Shown here one piece after another: positions 12,988 through 27,035 of a DNA stretch of 64,000 nt (the stretch's first letter is position 1; every line of letters starts with the position of its first letter). The stretch is from Pycnopodia helianthoides (taxonomy: Eukaryota > Echinodermata > Asteroidea > Forcipulatida > Asteriidae), in NCBI GenBank assembly GCA_032158295.1, contig CM063249.1, forward strand, positions 12,628,078-12,692,077, given 5' to 3'. The notes below the pieces were generated by a model. That model ran no database searches. It was not told the DNA's origin and saw only the letters and a list, made by a program, of their open reading frames with translations. Both the position numbers and the translations under genes were made by a program.

Positions 12988-13012
12988 CATTGACGTCATG
13001 ATGACGTCAATG
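12988..13012. promoter_or_regulatory. Palindromic double CRE-like site
   Basis: A perfect palindrome, CATTGACGTCATGATGACGTCAATG with only its central base unpaired, containing two full TGACGTCA motifs 10 bp apart. TGACGTCA is the known binding site of CREB/ATF bZIP factors. No gene start is identified nearby, so a regulatory role is speculative. It may simply be part of the inverted structure beside it. Confidence 0.35.
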
Positions 13013-14225
13013 TTAGGAAGCTTGATAACTAAGGGACCGTTATTGTTCATCTTCTGCACCAATTTTAAAGGTGATTTGATATTTGCAATGGGCGTTCGGA
13101 GTGGTTGTATATACACAACGCTTATGCATGATTCGACATGATTGTATACTAGGCTAGGTATGTAAAAGCATATGTTCATGATACTGACCCAATTCACCTA
13201 ACAACATCATCACAATGAGCTTGGCTTCAGAGCTGTGCACTGAGAGAGTTGCGACACTTGCGACGAGGGGCCACTTTCGGTCCTTAAAAACGCATGTGCG
13301 CACACAGGGCGCCAGACTGGAGAGCACATTGGGGTTGTGCTACATTTTGGACCCAAAATGGCAGCAACCATGTGACCGAAGAAAACTGGGCCCAATTTCA
13401 CAGCTCTGCTTACTGCTGAATTCTGCGCTTACAGCCGATACAACTATGTGTTTCACAATGCGCCGTAAGTGCAGAACTCCCCGGTACTAGGCAGAGCCAT
13501 GAAGTTGAACCCTTGTCTCTCCATGTCGCAACTCGTTCAATAGACCTCATGTACATGTAACGCAATTTGAGTAGGGCGCTCTCGGCTCGAGGTCAACGGT
13601 GGGTTGCACCAATTTGGTCCACCCTGCGCGCCCCAAGTACGTAGATGTGCGTTTTCCATTGCATTTTGATATTGTACCATTCTCGATTGCAAGTTTTTTT
13701 TCAATTGTTAATATGGCAGGCCACCACTATTTAGTTTGTGTTATGTCGTGATCGAATTTCTCATGGGACGTGACTCACAGTGGGAATGCGGATGCCAGGG
13801 AGATGTACATAATAATTCCGAGGAGTTACATTATCCAACCGGTAGTTTTTTGTTTGTTTGTTTGTTTGTTTGTTTGGTTTTTTTTGGGGGGGGGTTAATG
13901 CGGCACTTCCAACCCCGAGCAGACAGGAAAATACGGCAGCTCGTCGATTAATGACTCCTGATCGATGAAATCTGAGGTCCGGATATTTGTTCCTTCTCAT
14001 TTATCACGCTTTAAATATCGGAGTATCCGGGCTGCGGCTAATGGCCACAGTGTTTCCCACCACACCGTCTTCTCCTCTTTGAGACGCTGTCCGTGGGGTC
14101 CGTGCACTCCCGTAAAGTCAGTGACAGGTATGGAGTGTTTGTTTAAAATTTAAAAGGTGAACTGACTTATCGGTAGCTTTAGTGATGATGTGGGTGGTTT
14201 TTGCATAAAACGACGTGTCGTTCAG
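13013..14225. other. No gene recognised
   Basis: Contains a partial family-B MITE end near 13,388-13,445 (gggcccaatttcacagctctg) and a (TTTG)n microsatellite at about 13,847-13,876. I can support no gene. Confidence 0.5.
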
Positions 14226-16560
<2,335 letters not shown>

Positions 16561-17850
16561 GTCGGGGGGGGGGGGGGTAGGTGTACACATTCAAACCGGG
16601 AACCTATAACAAAAGAGGACAATAGGGTCCCCGTTTGGGGAAAGGTCCCCGTTTGGGGAAAGGTGTACAAAACCAGTGAGAGCTGTTGCCAAAACAAAAG
16701 AGGGACAATAGGAGGTCCCCGATTGCAGGTGTTTACACACTTGTGTGGGTTTGTAGTGACATTCAAACCGAGTACTTCTAACAACAGGAACAATAGGTAC
16801 ACGACTGCTATCACAAAGGAAAACAATGGTGTCCACGTTTGTCAGGACAAAGAGGTGAACAAAGGAGGGTCCACGATCGGAGGTCATTACACACTTCAAT
16901 TTGTGGGTGTGGGTGTGGGGGTGTCACAGTAGTAATTTCGGTGGCTTGTACTTCCTCGTACCAAATCATATATTATTTTATAGTGTTCACAATTTTGTCA
17001 GTTATTTTAGAGACAACAATCAGCCACGTGCACTGGCTGTTTTGGCGAAATCACACACTAAACAGTAACTAGGTAGGCCTTTTTTGCAGTCTTGAGTGCC
17101 GCGTGCTTGCACGAGTGTCTTGGTCTGAGGTTTTCAATAAGAGATTTCATTGCATGTAGGAATGCAAATAGGAAAAGCTTCGTGTGCAGTGAATAGCTGT
17201 TCTGGGTGAACGAACATCGATTTCAATCGGCAACGTGCTGTGCGACCTTTTAAAAAGGGGAGCAAACCAGGCTCTACCCAATTATGGTCCAAGTATAATT
17301 CAAAATTGAGAATGGAAGTCACCTCCAGTCTAAAAGCAAGAGAACGTGCCTCAACGCAACTCCCATTGTCGAATCATACGACGGTTTGTCACCATACTCA
17401 ATGATAAAAATTATGCGTCTAGAAATCAAAATGGCGCCTGTGTCGATCGGTATGCACGCCATGGAGACCGGACTTTGGGTAATAATAATTACCCTTGACT
17501 TTTTTTTTTCACGAAGCTGACCCCCAATTATCAACGACTCACCGTTTTTTTAAGTGTTGTGCTGTACAGAAGGGGGAAAAAACAACTGACTGTGATGATG
17601 CAGATGGATTTTTTTTAAACGCCAATAGGAAACTTGGAATTGTCCAAATGGAGGGTATCTCTTAATGCAGCTCCATTAGAGGTGTTGCACAATACCAGCG
17701 TAGCCATGACGCTGACATTCCATCGTTGCCCTGAAGCCTCAACTCTCCCATCGATCACAGCTGAAACAAGATACTGTAGAGTGAGATCGAGAGAGTGGGG
17801 GGGGGGAGTGGGGAGCGAGAGAGTAGCATCGATACCACTTTACACGTAGA
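16561..17850. other. Diverged tandem remnants, otherwise unassigned
   Basis: At 16,590-16,925 loosely repeated phrases appear (ttcaaaccg, acaaaagaggacaatagg, ggtccccg-tt), including a doubled 'ggtccccgtttggggaaa'. This looks like a decayed tandem array next to the GT array. From 16,926 to 17,850 I see nothing I can support. Confidence 0.5.
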
Positions 17851-17975
17851 GCTGCTCAGAAATGAGCAGGATACCAGTCAAAATTGTACTTGTGACATGG
17901 CAGTTTGGCTGGTAACCTTATTCTGGTAAGCATAATTTGTTGTGCTTGGCTACTTTTTGTGCTTAAGCAGCTCTT
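17851..17975 (-). mobile_element. MITE, family B, partial
   Basis: Matches the interior and one end of the family-B element at 10,209-10,401: 'gagcaggataccagtca', 'ggctggtaacctta' and 'cttaagcagctct'. The terminal GGGCCC motifs are lost. Confidence 0.75.
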
Positions 17976-19699
17976 GGGCTGGTTTCAAAATTGAGAACAC
18001 ACAATGCTCTCATTATTATAGCATAGACTTGTGCATGACAGGAAATAGTTCCTTGTTGAAATTAATTTCTAGTGAAAAAGACAGTTCCTGGTTCGCCATT
18101 CGCATTCAATAACACATAATTTCCTTGAGTGATTTAGTACGAATCTTTCCAACTCAACCAAAATCTGACATTATGATACTCAACACCAAATTGGGTTATG
18201 GACCTTTTTCATGGGCATCCATCTTGTATTTCTCCAAAAACCGAGGCATGTCTGGTCTGTTAATTTTGAAATATAGACTTGAATCTGTATGCGTATTAAT
18301 ATTGCAAACAGGAGACTTGACCAAAATGGTGCCAGCATTAAGCATGTAGTAGTATTTCTGATCCTAAAAAAAACAATAAATACATTTAACAGTGCAGTCC
18401 TCTCGTGATGTCCAACAGAATCATTTGAAACATGCAGTTGGATTTTGAAGACTGGGGGTTTGGTCGTAGTTGAGATCAGTTTGAGGACGAGGTTGATGAC
18501 AGTGTATGCTTGCAAGGGCGTAGACCGACTGGGTCCCATGCAAGGATAAACGTGCAGTGATGTAAGCTTTGTGCTATGATTGATCTGAGGACTTTTGTCA
18601 GCTTGCACTTTCGATCGTCTGCATGCAGGCGTGTGCATAATGTTTCTACATCAATGTTGTTTTATTCACTATGTGTACATGTACGTGTGAAGTGACTGCT
18701 AATCTCCGCGTGAAATTAATGCAAGGTCAAAGGTACATCTGGCAACATCCGGAAAAGCCGGTCTCTGGTGTAGCCCAATAATGGGCAAGTTCTGTATTCG
18801 CATGTCCAGATACAACAACGAGAGTCGTGGCGATTGGATTATGTACCCGCAATTAGGCCTATGCCTATGTTTGCAACTTTTAGCCCTTACCCTATCCATA
18901 CTGTCTGATTAAAATTCTTGAAATGAATTTTCAGTACTCTGTGTTTCCTTTCCCCATGTCGTCCTATAACGTGAAACTGTTTTTCATGCGTATGAGCGCA
19001 GCGAAGTAGCATGAAAATCTTGTTATCGTCTGGGTGGCACAATTTTATTCAACAACTTCTTGAAGCAAAACTCTGCCCGGTCCTGAAGGAAAGACATATT
19101 AAAAAATAACCTTACATCTCAAGAAAGAATACACTGTTTCTAATAATGTAGAATTCTGTAAAGAGCCGTAAATCACTGCAGGGTGTTCGCCTGGTGTGAC
19201 ACGGCAGAATCCAATCAACAAAAATGCGCAGCCGAAGTTTATGTGGAATTCATAGCAGTCGTCTGCTAGTCGTCTGCTTTTCGGCGGCCGCAGGGAAACA
19301 AGAAAATCAAGGAAGTCACGGAGTGCACAAATTAGTTTCTGGATCAAAACATCACTCTTCAGTTTGGTATCCATCACGGACGTTATAAAGCTATACAACA
19401 ACCCGCGCGTTATCAATGGAGGGGAGTGAGGGAATGGGAACGAGGGGGGTTTTCTGGTTTATAATATAAGTCGCAATGACAGACGAAACCTGATTGATTT
19501 TATCACAAAACGCACGTTCATTTTTATTTTGTCAAGCTTGCCTTTACACTTTTAACCTCATTTGTGAAACTATTATCACGTATCAATTAGTGTGTTGTAA
19601 TTTATCGGACTTGTACATCGGCAGGTTGCGTGCGCAAGTTTTAGTAGTATTTTAGGGCACTGTTCGAAAAGCTTTGCATGGTGTGGATACTGGATGTTA
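17976..19699. other. No gene recognised
   Basis: Unassigned. A 152-codon minus frame at 18,180-18,638 has no recognisable domain and no supporting splice signals. I do not annotate it. Confidence 0.5.
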
Positions 19700-20084
19700 G
19701 GAAGTAACTATTAGGTAAACTTGCGGTACAACCACATATAAATCTCTTTTTTGGGAGGAAATGTTGACTCTGAAAAGAGCCGTTGTGAGATCCATCATGC
19801 ACAATTATAAACACAACGGCTCTTTTCAGAGCCAACACTCCTCCCCTAAAGAGATTTATACGTGGTTACAAGTTTACTAGTTATAGTTGGACCCGCAAGT
19901 TTACTAGTTATAGTTGGACCTGCAAGTTTCCTAGTTATAGTTGGACCTGCAAGTTTCCTAGTTATAGTTGGACCTGCAAGTTTCCTAGTTATAGTTGGAC
20001 CCGCAAGTTTCCTAGTTATAGTTGGACCTGCAAGTTTACTAGTTATACTAGTTGGACCCGCAAGTTTACTTTATAGTTACTTCC
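19700..20084. mobile_element. Foldback element with tandem-expanded right arm
   Basis: The outer ends are inverted: GGAAGTAACTATTAGGTAAA at the left, and 'tttactttatagttacttcc' at the right. The inner arms (about 19,733-19,788 and 19,812-19,866) are also inverted and share 'gagccgttgtg' and 'aaatctctt'. Between the right inner arm and the right end, a 27-bp subterminal unit is repeated in tandem. This layout resembles known Foldback elements, whose inverted ends carry internal tandem repeats. No transposase is present. Confidence 0.75.
19869..20064. repeat. Minisatellite, 27-bp unit, seven copies
   Basis: Seven tandem copies of AAGTTTCCTAGTTATAGTTGG followed by ACCTGC or ACCCGC; the seventh is 30 bp. 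The unit derives from the right subterminal part of the foldback element at 19,700-20,084. The 27-bp period keeps one plus frame open as FLVIVGPAS repeats, which I do not regard as coding. Confidence 0.9.
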
Positions 20085-21786
20085 TAGTATTAGCTAGTTT
20101 TTATTGTCCACATCGCTCACAAATAAAGCTTCACCATTACATGTTTTGCACATTATCTTCGGAGGAGTACTCGTCTAACTTACATCCTCAAGTGTTAGAG
20201 AGAATCACATTAAAAAGCCAACTTTTGGTAATTGGTAATAATTTCATCGAACTTGGTCGCCACATTGAGTTTCATGGGGAACTTTTTGTGCGCGTTCAAG
20301 TTGTGCTTTTTGATCTAAAGGTGTAACTGAAAGTTCAGAGGATGAGGGCCATTGCTGACACAAGCGATCTGAAACTACGATCCAAACTTGTTGAAATAAT
20401 GGTATTTTCACCTTTTGGTAACCCCCTGAGGTGTAGGCCTATATATAGATTTCAAGGAGCTTCTGGGAACATTATCCTCAGCACTAGAGAAGTAGAGCAG
20501 AGTATATGGTTTCTTCATATTATCTGAAGAAAATAACAGCTGTTTTTCTCCAAGCAGCCGACATTAAAAGGTCTGAACTCATGAACAGATACAAGTTTGA
20601 AATGTCTCATCTCTGAGTGTTGGGCGACAGATTTCTCCACGTGGCAGTTTTGTCACTTATCCACCCCCCCCCCCTCCATCATCACCAGTCAACGTAAATT
20701 GAGACTTATTGCGTTTTCAAATGAGCCTTTTTATTTACAAAGTTCTTGCCATTTCTGGACACTTGAGACTGGACTTTCAACCGAGTATAAAACGTATAAC
20801 AGTAACTGATAATATAAAACGATGAACGTATTGGCGGCAATCATGATGATAAAGTAGAATTCGTATCTCCACGGGCCGGAGATCCGGGGGATTTCTTCTG
20901 TTCAGACCCTTACAGGTTCTAGCCGACTAAATGGAGTTTAAAATAATATTGAGTATTAATAAGTTAGTCATACTTGATAAATTGGGCACGGATCCCCTTT
21001 AGTCAAAAATGAGAAAATTGCTTTCGATAAATGATGACACCTATAGACAAAACAAATAAAGCGAATTTGCAAACTGGGTAGCTAAGGTCAATACAAGGTC
21101 ACTGCACGGTCACTACGAGGTCACTGCAAGGTCACTACAAGGTGACTGCAAGGTCACTACAAGGTCACTACAAGGTCAAGTGTAAAAAGCAGAGGTGATT
21201 ATTAACTTAGAACGGATTGATGATGATTCAAGGATAGTGATGTATCCGTAGTGGCGTAACCAGAGGGGTGGGGCAGGGGGCTCACTCAGAACCCTTTTGC
21301 CCCCCCCCCCCAAAAAAAACACCCCAATAATAATAAAGTCTTTGCCACCGTTTGCCTCCCCCAAAAACAAACAAACAAACAAACAAACAAACAAACAAAC
21401 AAACATACACGCACGACCCGGGGGCAGCAACTGCATCCCCTCCAAACCCCAAACCCCGCCCCTAATTCGGGCAAAACTGTGGCGAAAATAATTATGGGCA
21501 TAGCAAGAAGAAAATACATTGGACAGAGAAAGCAAAAATACTTTTTACTCGGTATTAGATATTAGTATTTTTTGTTTGTATCTGTGTATAATTTCGGGCA
21601 AACCAACCCCTCTGGCCCCGCCAGCCCCTCTTAACCAAAGAGTCCCATACCCCTAGTCTGCTAAGAATCGGTCCAGTCACCTTGGTGCAAGAGAGTCCAA
21701 ACGGCCAAAGTTCATTATCTCCAATTAAAATGCCTCCAATGTAAATGCACCCACCTGCAGTATGACGAAAAATAGTACATTGTTTT
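20085..21786. other. No gene recognised; (AAAC)n microsatellite
   Basis: Apart from the 12-bp minisatellite at 21,087-21,178, this block holds poly-C near 20,666, poly-C/poly-A near 21,301-21,318 and an (AAAC)n tract at about 21,365-21,404. No gene is supported. Confidence 0.5.
21087..21178. repeat. Minisatellite, 12-bp unit
   Basis: About seven or eight tandem variants of AAGGTCACTACA, alternating with AAGGTCACTGCA. Flanking DNA is unassigned. Confidence 0.88.
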
Positions 21787-21965
21787 ATCTTCTAAAGAAT
21801 AAGTTATTATATTGGGTCGTGGGTTCGAATCCCACCCGATAATAATTATGCCTATGGATTTTTTCACAGGACTCAGGAAAGTATTGAGTATACAGGGATT
21901 TACACACATCGGGTATGGGTAAAATCAAATAATATTCTTTATGCAACTTCAACGTCTAATATTTT
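21787..21965 (+). mobile_element. tRNA-derived SINE, family 2
   Basis: Contains a Pol III B-box-like GGGTTCGAATCCC at about 21,821-21,833. It is followed by a body reading 'gattttttcacaggactca', 'gaaagtattgagtatacag' and 'gggtaaa', ending near 'ttctttatgcaactt'. The same body follows the B box at 29,350, so it is a dispersed family and not a functional tRNA. Confidence 0.6.
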
Positions 21966-22894
21966 GTGAAGGCCTAGTTGTATAATTAGTGAATAGTGAC
22001 AAGGTTGGGGGTCAAGCGAGCACTTTTCCTGGTGATCGGTTACCATTGTATAGTTTTTGACATAAATAGGGTAAATATGTGCTCGCCAGGGAGGAGTAAT
22101 ATCGATGTGTAGACGAGATACGGCGAGGTTTGGATCGGTGAGTCGACAGATAAGACCGTCGGGTAATTATAACCTTGTACTGATAGCATCGTATTGCTCC
22201 GTACGTGCCTGGTGTCCTCAATAATAAAGAGAAAGGTACTAGGCCTACATATGATAATAGATTAGTTTGGTTGGTGCCCGACAGATGTTTGGCCCATGGG
22301 AATGATAGACTAATCACATCGTCGGCTTGTTTTACCAAATTAATATTTGAAGGTAAGGGGAGAAGGGGTCCGTTTCTTGCTTTCATGTGAGATCTGTAGA
22401 GATTATGGCTGTAGGGTCGTTTCAATTCCTGGGAAAAATCGGGACACCAGCTGGTGACGGGGGTGTGGATTAATGTAGGTTGTGTCTTGGATTTTTTTTG
22501 TTCAAATATTTCTTATGATGCACAGCCACCTTGTGTTTTATTTCCATATTCCCCCCCCAAAAAAAAGTTTTAAATAAAAAACAATAATAAAAAAAAAAAT
22601 TAAAAAAAATGTTTTATTAATTCGTTCATTCATTTATTCATTCATTAAATTTTTTTTTTAAATGCTCTACACTTAAATACACTCTTTTCCTCTTGTACAG
22701 AAGTACCACCACCCTAAAATCCTCGGAAGAATTCCAGAGATTCCAAGAACAAAATGAAGACACATAGGAGGTGGATGGGGTACACCATGCCACATGTTGA
22801 GCAATTCAAACCTATCAACTGGTCCCAGGTATGGTAATGCATTTGCATGGTTATGATTGAACACAGGGAACTCGACAACGATGGAAGCATCATG
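21966..22894. other. No gene recognised
   Basis: Poly-A-rich and AT-rich stretch at 22,545-22,660. The part from 22,690 to 22,800 is an old repeat shared with 9,290-9,425. A 137-codon minus frame at 22,012-22,425 has no recognisable domain. Confidence 0.5.
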
Positions 22895-23199
22895 GTAAAT
22901 AAACCTCATTGCGGTATAACCGTCTTTGGTTTGAACAATGCGAACCAAAACGAGGTTGAAAGAAAGTTGCGCACCATTTGGAATGAAGACCATTCTAGTT
23001 GTTGAATTTTATATAGAAAAGTAAAAATGCTGCATCTATGTTAGTACTCGATATGGTAAATAACCTCATTGTGGTATAACGTCTTTGGATTAAACAATGC
23101 GAACCAAAACGAGGTTGAAAGGAAAATTGTCTGGCACCATTTTGGAATGAAGAGCATCAGTTGTTGAATTTTATGTACGGAAAAGTAAAAATGCTGCAT
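22895..23199. repeat. Direct tandem duplication of about 150 bp
   Basis: Positions about 22,895-23,036 and 23,053-23,199 are close copies. They share 'aacctcatt-cggtataac', 'aacaatgcgaaccaaaacg' and 'aaaagtaaaaatgctgcat'. The copies differ by small indels. No coding potential is apparent. Confidence 0.8.
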
Positions 23200-23694
23200 T
23201 ATCAATTTAGTGCTCGATATGGGCCGTGGTGTAGGCCAACCCTTTCTTGTGTTTTAATTGTGTGCTTGGAATCTCAACCCCCCCCCCCCCCCTCTTTAGA
23301 AGATTTTAGGGGGGGGGGGCTACTTCGTGCAAGAGGAACAGTGTGTTCAAGTATGGGAACATTGGGGGGATACCCTCTGCCCCATATCGGACATGGTATA
23401 ACTTTCTAAGTTTTTCTTGTTTTCTCTCTTTTATTCAACTTTGCAGTTTGGAATGCAGCCCTTTGTTTATGCTCATAAAATAAAAATGGCGTACGTCGAC
23501 CAGACACTGGTGAGGCCACCATAGACCTCAAAGTTGCTTTTCACTTCATTTTGAGAGTTTATAAAAGTGACTGACGTCTCTGTATCCATTTCTACTCAGG
23601 TAAGAGGTTACCCTGGAACCTAATTTGACGAAGATAAAGAGTAGGTTGGCCATTTTTGCCACGGAATATGTTACTGAGATAGACCACGGACAAC

Positions 23695-23775
23695 TTCACC
23701 GTGGTCAAGTGGTTTAAGGACTGCATGACTTGCAATCACGAGGTTGTGGGTTCAAATCCGGCCAAGCGAACCGCG
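23695..23775 (+). mobile_element. tRNA-like sequence (SINE head)
   Basis: An A-box-like TGGTCAAGTGG and a B-box-like GGTTCAAATCC are spaced as in a tRNA (23,702 and 23,749). The acceptor stem does not close and the following sequence is not a terminator. I read it as the promoter head of a tRNA-derived SINE. Confidence 0.5.
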
Positions 23776-24423
23776 GTTTTCACAATGACTAGAATAAGTG
23801 TTGTCGTCTTGTTACTGAACACAATTTGTTGAGTTGTGCAATTCATAATCATAGACGTTGAACCAATGTTTGTATGAGAGAGATTGGCTGTTGCCAGCTT
23901 GGGCGTTTATATCCCCCATTATAGAAGCTTTGCCGACTTCCCTTGTTGGGAACATCATCTGAACAAATTCTAGTCTTTGTTAACATGTTGTCTAAAATGT
24001 CGGCCCAAGGGCTCAGTTTATTTTTCTGGGTCAATTTATTCGTAAATTTATCATTTTTTTTTACAAAACAAGAAAATAAGGCATATAAATGAGAAGAAAA
24101 ACAAATAACTTTGGAGAAAATAACACACCAAACAAACAAAAGAAAAATGAGTACAGATTCACAAATGATGTTAACAAAAACCAAATTCGAAATCAAGATT
24201 TTTGCAAAAATATGTAGTAGAACCAGCAGAACAATGTAATTTCAGATAAAATATTAAAATTATTTTGAAACTTTGAAGAAGAAAAAAATAATTCCATCAA
24301 CAAATTTGTGTAATTAACTGGAGTTGTTCTCTTCATCAAAGTATTAGGATTACAAACCACTGAATATATACTCGGTGCTTTTTTAAATTCTTGCAAAGGG
24401 ACTCAGCGCATTTGCTTTATACA
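23776..24423. other. No gene recognised
   Basis: AT-rich DNA with A-runs. I found no gene, repeat family or RNA here. Confidence 0.5.
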
Positions 24424-24685
24424 TGCAGGGGTGTCGTGGCCAAGCGGTCAAGAGCACCGGACTCAAGCTCTGGTGTTTCTGTTCAGCAGAGTGTGGGTTC
24501 GAGTCCTGGTCCTGACACTTGTGTCCTTAAGCAAGACACCTAACCATTATTGCTTTGTCCTCCAGATTGGAGGTGAAGCCATAGGTCCAGTGTGTTGTGT
24601 AGTGTACATGAAAGAACCCAGTTACACTTTATTGCTAAAAGAGAGCAGGTTTGCCCGATGTGTCTGGCAGAATCTTTACATGTAG
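24424..24685 (+). mobile_element. SINE derived from tRNA-Leu(CAA), copy 1 of two in tandem
   Basis: The 5' head folds like a leucine tRNA. It has the A box TGGCCAAGCGG, an anticodon arm with CTCAAGC (anticodon CAA), a long variable arm (gtgtttctgttcagc) and the B box GGGTTCGAGTCC. A SINE-specific body follows (tccttaagcaagacac, attgctttgtcc). A second copy follows immediately at 24,686. Reverse-strand copies lie at 29,877, 34,340 and 36,050. Confidence 0.85.
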
Positions 24686-25000
24686 GCGTGTTGTGGCTGA
24701 GCAGTCAAGCGCACTTGAGTCAAGCTCTGGTGTTTCCGATCAGCAGAGTGTGGGTTCGAGTCCCGGTCTTCACACTTTTGTCCTTAAGCATTTGACCAAT
24801 ATTGCTTCATTCTTTGGACAAGACATAGAGCCGTGTCATGTATTTTGTAATGCATGTAAAGTAACCCATTTACACCTATCACTAAGAGAAGTGAGTTTGC
24901 CGCCGTGTTTCTGGCAGTGGCTGCTGAATGCATCGCAGCATCCTATAAACCCTTAAAAGGTTCTACATAATTTGGCCTCATACTTCAAAAACTACAAAAA
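24686..25000 (+). mobile_element. SINE derived from tRNA-Leu(CAA), copy 2
   Basis: Same architecture as the preceding copy: 'gtgttgtggctgagcagtca' head, CTCAAGC anticodon loop, B box GGGTTCGAGTCC and body 'tccttaagc'. It is more diverged in the body, and the (ATT)n tail is missing. Confidence 0.82.
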
Positions 25001-25091
25001 GCTGTCTTAAATAATTCGCTTTGTTGAAGCACCTCGAGTACCTTATTGGTTGATACGTACCCTACATAAGACTCTGGTATTATTATTATCA

Positions 25092-25322
25092 TTAACCCTC
25101 CTGCTGTCTGACCATTCAATACCATTCACTGTGGTTTTAAATGATAGATAAACTATGCCAGCCTGAAATATGATACCATGAGGGAATGCATGTACACAGT
25201 ACACAGTTAGTTCTGTGCACAGTAAGTGCCACCGTACACAACCTTGGCAGTCGAATGGTTTCAAATGGTTGGTCAACTCACTGGAAAATGTTGCCAAGAG
25301 CCACTGACAGTAGGAGGGTTAA
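25092..25322 (+). mobile_element. piggyBac-like MITE, copy 1
   Basis: Bounded by TTAA on both sides (25,092-25,095 and 25,319-25,322). Inverted ends read CCCTCCTGCTGTC and the complement of CCCTCCTACTGTC. TTAA target duplications with CCC/GGG termini are the hallmark of the piggyBac superfamily. The interior is non-coding. A second copy lies inverted at 41,034-41,270. Confidence 0.85.
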
Positions 25323-25434
25323 ACGGTTAGCAAACAGGGAAAATAATGTGTATTTATTATCCCATGTAAAACAACATCATACTTAAATACTCTGTGGTAC
25401 CCTGCTTATTACAGGATTCAAAATTGCCTCTTGT

Positions 25435-25515
25435 CATCGGATCAGCTCAATGGTCCAGCAGTTAAGACATCTTCTCCAAAAGGTGAGTTCGAATCCAACC
25501 CGAGGTCCCTATGGC
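25435..25515 (+). mobile_element. tRNA-like SINE fragment
   Basis: A-box-like CAGCTCAATGGTCC and B-box-like GAGTTCGAATCC occur with tRNA spacing. No proper acceptor stem is visible. A downstream fragment at 25,668-25,690 (gccatctttacgggca) belongs to a different repeat, seen at 33,306-33,484. Confidence 0.5.
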
Positions 25516-25944
25516 TTTGGGACTTGGACAGCTCTCAGGCTGTATCCAATTTGGCGTCTCCGGCTACAGCTACGTCTGTTGCGAAGGGTGTTGCTATGGA
25601 CATCCTATACTTCAACGCATGATGACCGGTGAGGACATGGCCTTAGAGTATAAATAGTTACCGATTGACGCCATCTTTACGGGCAACTTGAGTTTCGGCT
25701 TTGAGCTGCATCAAGTGTTCTGATTTTCTCTCTTGAGCCAAATGGTTCAAGGACCAATCATGCCAGGAATTGAATCAAACTTCCTGCATGCTGCACGTGA
25801 TTTTAAAGCGTAATGCAGAGTTGTGCATTAGAAAATGATGTTTGTGTGGAGATAAGTGGTAACTATCTAACCAGAGCTCATCACACATTGGCATATTATG
25901 TTAAACACTAACAATCAAATTCTTCTTTAAAGACACTGGACCCC

Positions 25945-26170
25945 TTTGTGTCTGAACAGGGTGTTGGAACATAGGAGTGTTGGAACATAGGAGTGTCGGA
26001 ACATAGGAGTGTTTGAACATAGGAGTGTTGGAACATAGGAGTGTTTGAACATAGGAGTGTTTGAACATAGGTGTGTCGGAACATAGGTGTGTCGGAACAT
26101 AGGAGTGTCGGACCATAGGGGCGGTGTCTGAACAGGGTGTTGGAACATAGGGCTGTCGGACCATAAGGGT
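25945..26170. repeat. Minisatellite, about 16-bp unit (inverted copy)
   Basis: Tandem variants of 'cataggagtgttggaa', the reverse complement of the array at 6,805-7,185. It is flanked on its left by a family-A MITE-like end (tttaaagacactggacc, 25,928) and on its right by a full family-A MITE. Confidence 0.9.
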
Positions 26171-26284
26171 GTCTGAACATGGGTGTTGGAACTGATTGTG
26201 GTATCAGAACATAAAGCAGTCACCTACAAACACAGATTGCTCTGTGTTACATACACTCTGATGACATTCCTTTGTTCTGTGCAC

Positions 26285-26673
26285 TTAAAGACACTGGACA
26301 CCTTTGGTAATTGTCAAAGACCAGTCTTCTCACTAAGGTGTATCTCAACATATGCACAAGATAACAAACCTGTGAAAATTTGAACTCAATTGGTCGTCGA
26401 AGTTGCGAGATAATAATGGAAGAAAAAAAACCCTTGTCACATAAAGTTGTGTGCTTTCAGATGCTTGATTTCGGGACCTCACGCGTGAGGTCTCAAAATA
26501 AATTCAAATATTTTACTGAGAAGTTACTTCTTTCTCAAAAACTACGTTACTTCAGAGGGAGCCGTTTCTCACAATGTTTTATACTATCAACACCTCTCCA
26601 TTGCTCGTTACCAAGGAGGTTTTTATGCTGACAATTATTTTGAGTAATTACCAATAGTGTCCACTGCCTTTAA
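26285..26673 (-). mobile_element. MITE, family A, copy 3
   Basis: Full length. The left end is TTAAAGACACTGGACACC and the right end is the complement of TTAAAGGCAGTGGACAC. It is highly similar to 6,337-6,719 in reverse orientation, and the neighbouring unique sequence (26,190-26,284) also matches 6,720-6,815. Confidence 0.88.
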
Positions 26674-26930
26674 AGGGTGTGCACACCATTGGAAAGATTG
26701 GAAAATATAAATGTTCACAGATTTACACATATACTTTACATGGTATTAAAGATGGTCACCGCGGAAAAGTTCCCCTTGAAATATTTTTGCCCGAAATGCT
26801 TCAGATTTTATGACATCTCGCAATCCAATGTTTGGAAACTGTGCAAACAGTGATGGCGTTTAATTTCAACTATTTTCTTGCAACTCTGATGACCGATTGA
26901 AATCAAACTGTCACAGGTTTGTTACTTCCT
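26668..26930 (+). mobile_element. MITE, family C, truncated
   Basis: Starts with CTTTAAAGGGTGTGCACACC, sharing its first bases with the family-A right end. It continues with 'aaatgttcacagatttacac', which is diagnostic of the family at 28,291-28,635 and 45,640-45,992. The far end is lost. It lies just downstream of the RUSF1 stop codon, and an ATTAAA on the minus strand within it (about 26,861) could act as a poly(A) signal for that gene. Confidence 0.6.
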
Positions 26931-27035
26931 ATATATGCATAATTACATATACATAATTACATCAGCTGACCATACTTTCTGTAATAGCGGACTTAATTCC
27001 GAAGCCAGGGGGAGTCAGGGGGGTCATTCCACCAA

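Noticed and set aside
18180..18638. 152-codon minus frame
   Set aside because: No recognisable domain, no splice signals that would extend it, and a composition typical of chance open frames.
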